Shown here one piece after another: positions 59,973-64,000 of a stretch of DNA of 64,000 bases. The notes under the pieces were generated by a model that saw only the letters and a list, made by a program, of their open reading frames with translations, did not search any database and was not told the origin of the DNA. Numbering within the stretch: the first letter of the stretch is position 1; every line of letters starts with the position of its first letter. This stretch comes from Lamellibrachia satsuma (lineage: Eukaryota; Annelida; Polychaeta; Sabellida; Siboglinidae): NCBI GenBank assembly GCA_033239005.1, contig BSQZ01000038.1, positions 3,923,501 through 3,987,500 of the forward strand. The letters run 5' to 3'. The translations under genes and the position numbers were made by a program.

Positions 59973-60352
59973 ATGGCTGTGCACATATTAAGGGACCAAT
60001 GTACACTTAAACACCCACAGCCAAAATATTAGGGGGTCCGGTCCCCATCCTCCGGTTCTGACACCAATGAAGATGCTATATTTTTCAGTCCATCACCTGC
60101 CCCCCCACACTAAACTGACGAAAAAACAGGATGGAAATAATGGGAAACCAGAGTTATTCATATAATTTATTCTACAGGCACTGAGACTACTATTGTGCTA
60201 ACATCAGTGGCATATTGGGGGTAGGCATTGGGACGTGGCACCCTAAGGCTTTGGGATACAAATTTTGGCCATATTGAATATGAATACTGCCCTGACTAAA
60301 GGCCATTCACAAACTCTTGCTTCTACCCCTTCCGGGATTTGGATATGCCAGT

Positions 60353-60518
60353 GGTTAGTATGATGGCTGTGTCTGGTAAAGTGGTATACTTACAGTGGTT
60401 AGTATGATGGCTGTGTCTGGTAAAGTGGTATGGTTACAGTGGTTAGTATGATGGCTGTGTCTGGTAAAGTGGTATACTTACAGTGGTTAGTATGATGGCT
60501 GTGTCTGGTAAAGTGGTA
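60353..60518. repeat. 44-bp repeat, 4 copies
   Basis: Unit AGTGGTTAGTATGATGGCTG plus TGTCTGGTAAAGTGGTATAC and TTAC. Confidence 0.95.
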
Positions 60519-60877
60519 TCCTCTGCTTGATTTCCCAAATTCAGGCTTTTAACTGTGCCAAAAATAGTCTTGCACAGTTTTAAAGAAAGATAATAGGTGG
60601 TCTTTCTTATCTGGATGTGCTCAGTCATCTTAGATAACAAACGTTGTGCTGCCTCTATTATACTATAGCATGCAGCTATTCATACTTTGACAAGTCACCT
60701 GATCTAACAATCAGTGTCAATTCTTTTGTTGATTTTAACAAGTTTGCACACTTACTAAACTGACTGTGTACATTTCTTAAACTATTCATGCACTACTTAA
60801 CATATCCTAATTTGTATGGCAAGTTCTTGTTAAGCATGTGTGGATATAGATACTGATATGGGTTCATTTGCGGTAGA

Positions 60878-60990
60878 CACCAGTCTTACAGGTGTGCACC
60901 ACTCAGGGTTGGCACCAGTCTTACAGGTGTGCACCACTCAGGGTTGGCACCAGTCTTACAGGTGTGCACCACTCAGGGTTGGCACCAGTT
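60878..60990. repeat. 35-bp repeat, 3 copies
   Basis: Unit CACCAGTCTTACAGGTGTGC plus ACCACTCAGGGTTGG. The third copy is complete and a partial CACCAGTTTATAGG follows. Confidence 0.95.
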
Positions 60991-61304
60991 TATAGGTTGG
61001 CCCGTAGGCTCTGCATGGACATACCCTTGAGGCCAAGTGAAGGTGTTGGGCCACATGTGGTTCGAATCGTGACCAGGCTGGGTATTTAAAGACATTCCTT
61101 GTAACGACATCTAATGGGGTTTGTTGCCTGTCCAAGTTTATGTCTCTGGTGTCACTTAATGGGTATCCATGAAACATGTCACCCTCAGGGCGTGGGTTGT
61201 GTTATATTAATGGTACAGAGCATTACATAGGACTAGGGTGTCCTGTGACCGTTACGTAAGGTTTATAAAAAAATTATTTTCGCATTGTTATAGTCATTGT
61301 TGTA

Positions 61305-61380
61305 GTCATGTCTTTGTCATGTCTTTGTCATGCTTTGTCATGCCTTTGTCATGTCTTTGTTATGTCTTTGTCATTGTTTG
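61305..61380. repeat. Short CATGTCTTTGT repeat
   Basis: Six copies of an 11- to 13-bp unit with small length changes. Confidence 0.88.
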
Positions 61381-61384
61381 TCTG

Positions 61385-62030
61385 CTTTCACCATTTTATT
61401 ACTTTATTTACACTTGAAATGAAAAGTTCATTTCAGTGATCTTATTGCGTTAATTACTCAAATATGTTTTTATTAACAGTACATACCTATGCAGATTTTT
61501 TTCACCATTGGTACAAGTGTGGACCCCTCCTGGTTGGCACATATGTACCCCTGACCTATTGTTCACATATTTATCAGCTAGAGTATGAAGGTTTCAGACG
61601 TCATAGTTTCATGGCAAAGGCTATTTACTTTACAGCTTTGGAAAGTATTTATGCACATAAGCGACATGACCCTTTCGTAAGGACCATCTAAATAGTGGAA
61701 CAGTAAAAGCATTTTTGTGATGCAAAATATTTGAAACTACATATAAATATAGTTACAGTGTACTTATGTCAATATGGGATGATGAAATGATGATTCCTAA
61801 AAAGCCATTTAAATTTTACTGTGTGAATTTGGCAGATGCAGGATCATAAATTATTAAATGTTCTCGCATGAGTACTCGCTGCAGGCAAGTGTTGTGCAAA
61901 TGTGATTTTGAATAGTATAGCTTTTATAAAGCAGTTTTGGATTGCATGCAAGCAGAACAGATTAACAATGCATAATGTAATTATTAAAAAAAAATACTTT
62001 TACTTGTTACAAAGTAGTTATTCGATTTTA
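61385..62030. other. Intergenic, nothing recognised
   Basis: A 75-codon frame at 61464-61691 (+) has no recognisable motif. No array or element seen. Confidence 0.5.
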
Positions 62031-62034
62031 TCCT

Positions 62035-62530
62035 TGTGTGACGAACACAAGCAAGTACCTTACGATGTATTTTTTATACTTTATATTTTATACTTGTGTG
62101 ATGAATGCAAACAAATACTTTATGGTATATTTTTTATACTTTATATTTTATACTTGTGTGATGAACACAAGCAAGTACTTTATTATGTATTTTTTATAAT
62201 TTATATTTTATACTTGTGTGATGAATACAAGCAAATACTTTATTATGTATTTTTTATACTTTATATTTTATACTTGTGTGATGAATACAAGCAAGTACTT
62301 TATGGTGTATTTTTTATACTTTATATTTTATATTTGTGTGATTAATGCAAACAAGTACTTTATGGTGTTTTTTATACTTTATAGGCCCTATTTTATACTT
62401 GTGTGATGAACACATGCAAGTACTTTATGATGTATTTTTTATATGTTATACTTGTATGATGAATACAAGCAAGTACTTTATGATGTATTTTTTATACTTT
62501 ATATTTTATACTTTTGTGATGAACACAAGC
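62035..62530. repeat. 60-bp minisatellite, ~8 copies
   Basis: Unit TTGTGTGATGAATACAAGCA plus AGTACTTTATGGTGTATTTT and TTATACTTTATATTTTATAC. The 60-bp period keeps one frame open (61902-62345), giving a 20-residue Tyr/Phe-rich repeat that I reject as protein. The sixth and seventh units carry indels that break the period. Confidence 0.96.
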
Positions 62531-62816
62531 AAATACTTTATGCTGTATTTTATCGTCTGTGCGATGGGTCTCTCTTGGAATGCCTTTGTAACAAGTGAAG
62601 AAGAAATAAAAAAACTACAGACATTAAAGAGTCAGTGATTTAAAGGACTACAGTTTTATGTTACAACCTAACAAAGTTGTACATTTTGTGAACGTGTGGA
62701 AATAGGTGAGACAAGTCAAGTGTTGTGTATCAGTGTTTTATGCTGTTTGCGAGAAAGATGAACAAAGTGCACCCTGGGTAGCTGAAGCAAAACTGACACC
62801 CCTTTAACCGTGTAAC

Positions 62817-62889
62817 TATATAAACAGTAGGGACGGCATCCTGGCACAACTTCAACTGATCACCTGGACGTCTGCCTGGGGCTAACAAG
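62817..62889 (+). promoter_or_regulatory. Candidate TATA promoter and untranslated first exon
   Basis: TATATAAA (62817-62824) is followed 35 bp later by TCAACT (62852-62857), an initiator-like word, and then AACAAG before GTAGGC (donor, 62890). The spacing is right for a Pol II core promoter with a short first exon. No downstream gene in the window confirms it. Confidence 0.3.
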
Positions 62890-62934
62890 GTAGGCCAAAC
62901 CATTTAGGCAGTGTATGCCCAGCCTGTAGGCTGA

Positions 62935-63460
62935 TTGGTGCCGAGGTGTTAGGGCGATGGGTGCTGATCCAATAGGATGATGGGTGCTGAGCCATTAGGG
63001 CAGTGGGTACCAATGCATTAGAGTGATTGGTGCAAAGTCATTAGGGTGATGGGTAGCAAATGGGTGATACGTGCTGAGCTACTGATGCATAATGTACTAG
63101 CCACTGAGGTGTGGGGTACCGATCTAATGGGGCACAGAGAACTTACCTTTCGGGTATAAAGTCATTTGGGTGGAGGGTACAAAAAGCCATTGGGGTGTAG
63201 GGTTCCAAGCCATTGGGGTGGAGGGTACAAAGTCAGTGGGGTGGAGAGTACAAAGTCAGTGGGGTGGAGGGTACAAAGTCAGTGGGGTGGAGGGTACAAA
63301 GTCAGTGGGGTGGAGGGTACAAAGACATTGGGGTGGAGGGTACAAAGACATTGGGGTGGAGGGTACCAAGCCAATGGGGTGGAAGGTACAATGTCAATGG
63401 GGTGGAGCGTACCAACCTAATGGGGTGGAGGGTACCAACCTAATGGGGTGAAGGGTACAG
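62935..63460 (+). repeat. 23-bp G-rich minisatellite with decayed left half
   Basis: The unit in the right half (63165-63460, ~13 copies) is TCAGTGGGGTGGAGGGTACA plus AAG. The left half (62935-63160) holds diverged units such as CCAATAGGATGATGGGTGCT. The right half is open in all + frames (Gly/Trp/Val-rich); rejected as protein. Confidence 0.94.
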
Positions 63461-63825
63461 TCACAAGTTGTTCTGAACTTTCTGGAGACAGGAAGACACT
63501 GGACCATTATAATGATAATTTATGATCTTTGAGAAACATCATTTAGACAGTGTTTTGACAGAGCTGTGTTGGTATTAGATGTCACCTGTCATAAATCAGG
63601 TATATTACCTGGGCTATGACCAATTGATGGGCTTCAACTGGTGGAGTCTGCCATTAAACTCAGCTTGACCTGACAGCTAGGAGGTTGTCCTGTCACACAA
63701 GTATTTATGTTTCTGAAACTAACCTTTAGACAAGGACGTCACCTGAATTGATCTGGTGAGTTGGACATACCCACTCTCTAAAGGTTTATTCTGAAAACTC
63801 TCTTGTTCCTGTTATCTTGGTCCAG
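63461..63825. other. Spacer, nothing recognised
   Basis: About 360 bp of ordinary sequence with no gene. Confidence 0.5.
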
Positions 63826-63899
63826 TAGCCATGTTGTCAGGGGACAGACCACAGTCAGGGGACAGACCACAGTCGGGCTAGGACAGGAGCAGGTGCCGG
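63826..63899 (+). CDS. Exon-like segment, gene unrecognised
   Basis: A strong pyrimidine tract ending TTGGTCCAG (63817-63825) and the donor GTGAGA (63900) bracket 74 bp. One frame is open: SHVVRGQTTVRGQTTVGLGQ. It contains an 18-bp direct duplication (GTCAGGGGACAGACCACA), so it may be repeat-derived rather than coding. Confidence 0.2.
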
Positions 63900-64000
63900 G
63901 TGAGATATGGCTTTGTGTTGGTCGCTTTTTACACGGGTGTGAAATTCTGATGGGCCAGTAGCAAATACATCACTAACAACTAGTGTTTGGCCTACTAGTG

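Noticed and set aside
61050..61070. GGTTCGAATCG, a near B box of a tRNA
   Set aside because: No A box at the right distance and no T-arm pairing.
61902..62406. 147-codon Tyr/Phe-rich repeat protein
   Set aside because: 60-bp tandem repeat with a period divisible by three; units carrying indels destroy the frame.
63166..63451. Gly/Trp-rich repeat proteins in three frames
   Set aside because: All three frames are open because the 23-bp G-rich unit lacks stops.

Overview
The window is nuclear DNA of a multicellular animal. It is AT-rich and intron-rich, with no operons or ribosome-binding sites, and carries animal-type LINE, SINE and DNA-transposon debris plus many tandem repeats. The only conserved gene I can name is nemo-like kinase (NLK/nemo). 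Its short N-terminus and its C-terminus ending in SELPPSPHVWE look like an invertebrate orthologue. I infer a non-vertebrate bilaterian, probably a marine invertebrate, but cannot name the taxon.

Positions 277-36375 (minus strand) hold NLK in ten coding exons over 36 kb. All splice sites are GT-AG, all phases match, and the exons join into a 1305-nt reading frame for 434 residues. Two short exons, 56 nt at 17696-17751 and 55 nt at 277-331, are easily missed. The 3' UTR runs off the left edge. A CpG-bearing promoter region lies at about 36.4-37.2 kb.

The NLK introns hold most of the other structure: a dozen unrelated minisatellites (units 12-46 bp), long AT runs, a foldback MITE family with about 75-95 bp terminal inverted repeats (four good copies and one doubtful one), a piggyBac-like non-autonomous element with TTAA ends, a tRNA-like SINE head, and 3' remnants of non-LTR retrotransposons.

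From 37 to 46 kb the sequence is mostly non-coding. It has GC/GT microsatellites, another retrotransposon 3' end at 39.5 kb, one plausible unrecognised minus-strand first exon (41852-42036) and a CpG-rich block of 17, 40 and 39 bp repeats (42.4-43.9 kb). From 46.9 to 56.4 kb there is a nest of broken mobile elements: a hAT-like element with inverted ends, then at least six fragments of one CR1/jockey-type LINE family in both orientations. From 56.6 to 63.5 kb tandem arrays dominate, including a 2.3 kb array of a 13-bp unit and two G-rich arrays. A few exon-like or promoter-like spots there are low confidence.

I see no new multi-gene system. The strongest unusual signals are the density of unrelated minisatellites (about 15% of the window by rough addition), higher-order structure in two of them, the MITE family, and possible seeding of arrays from transposon ends.
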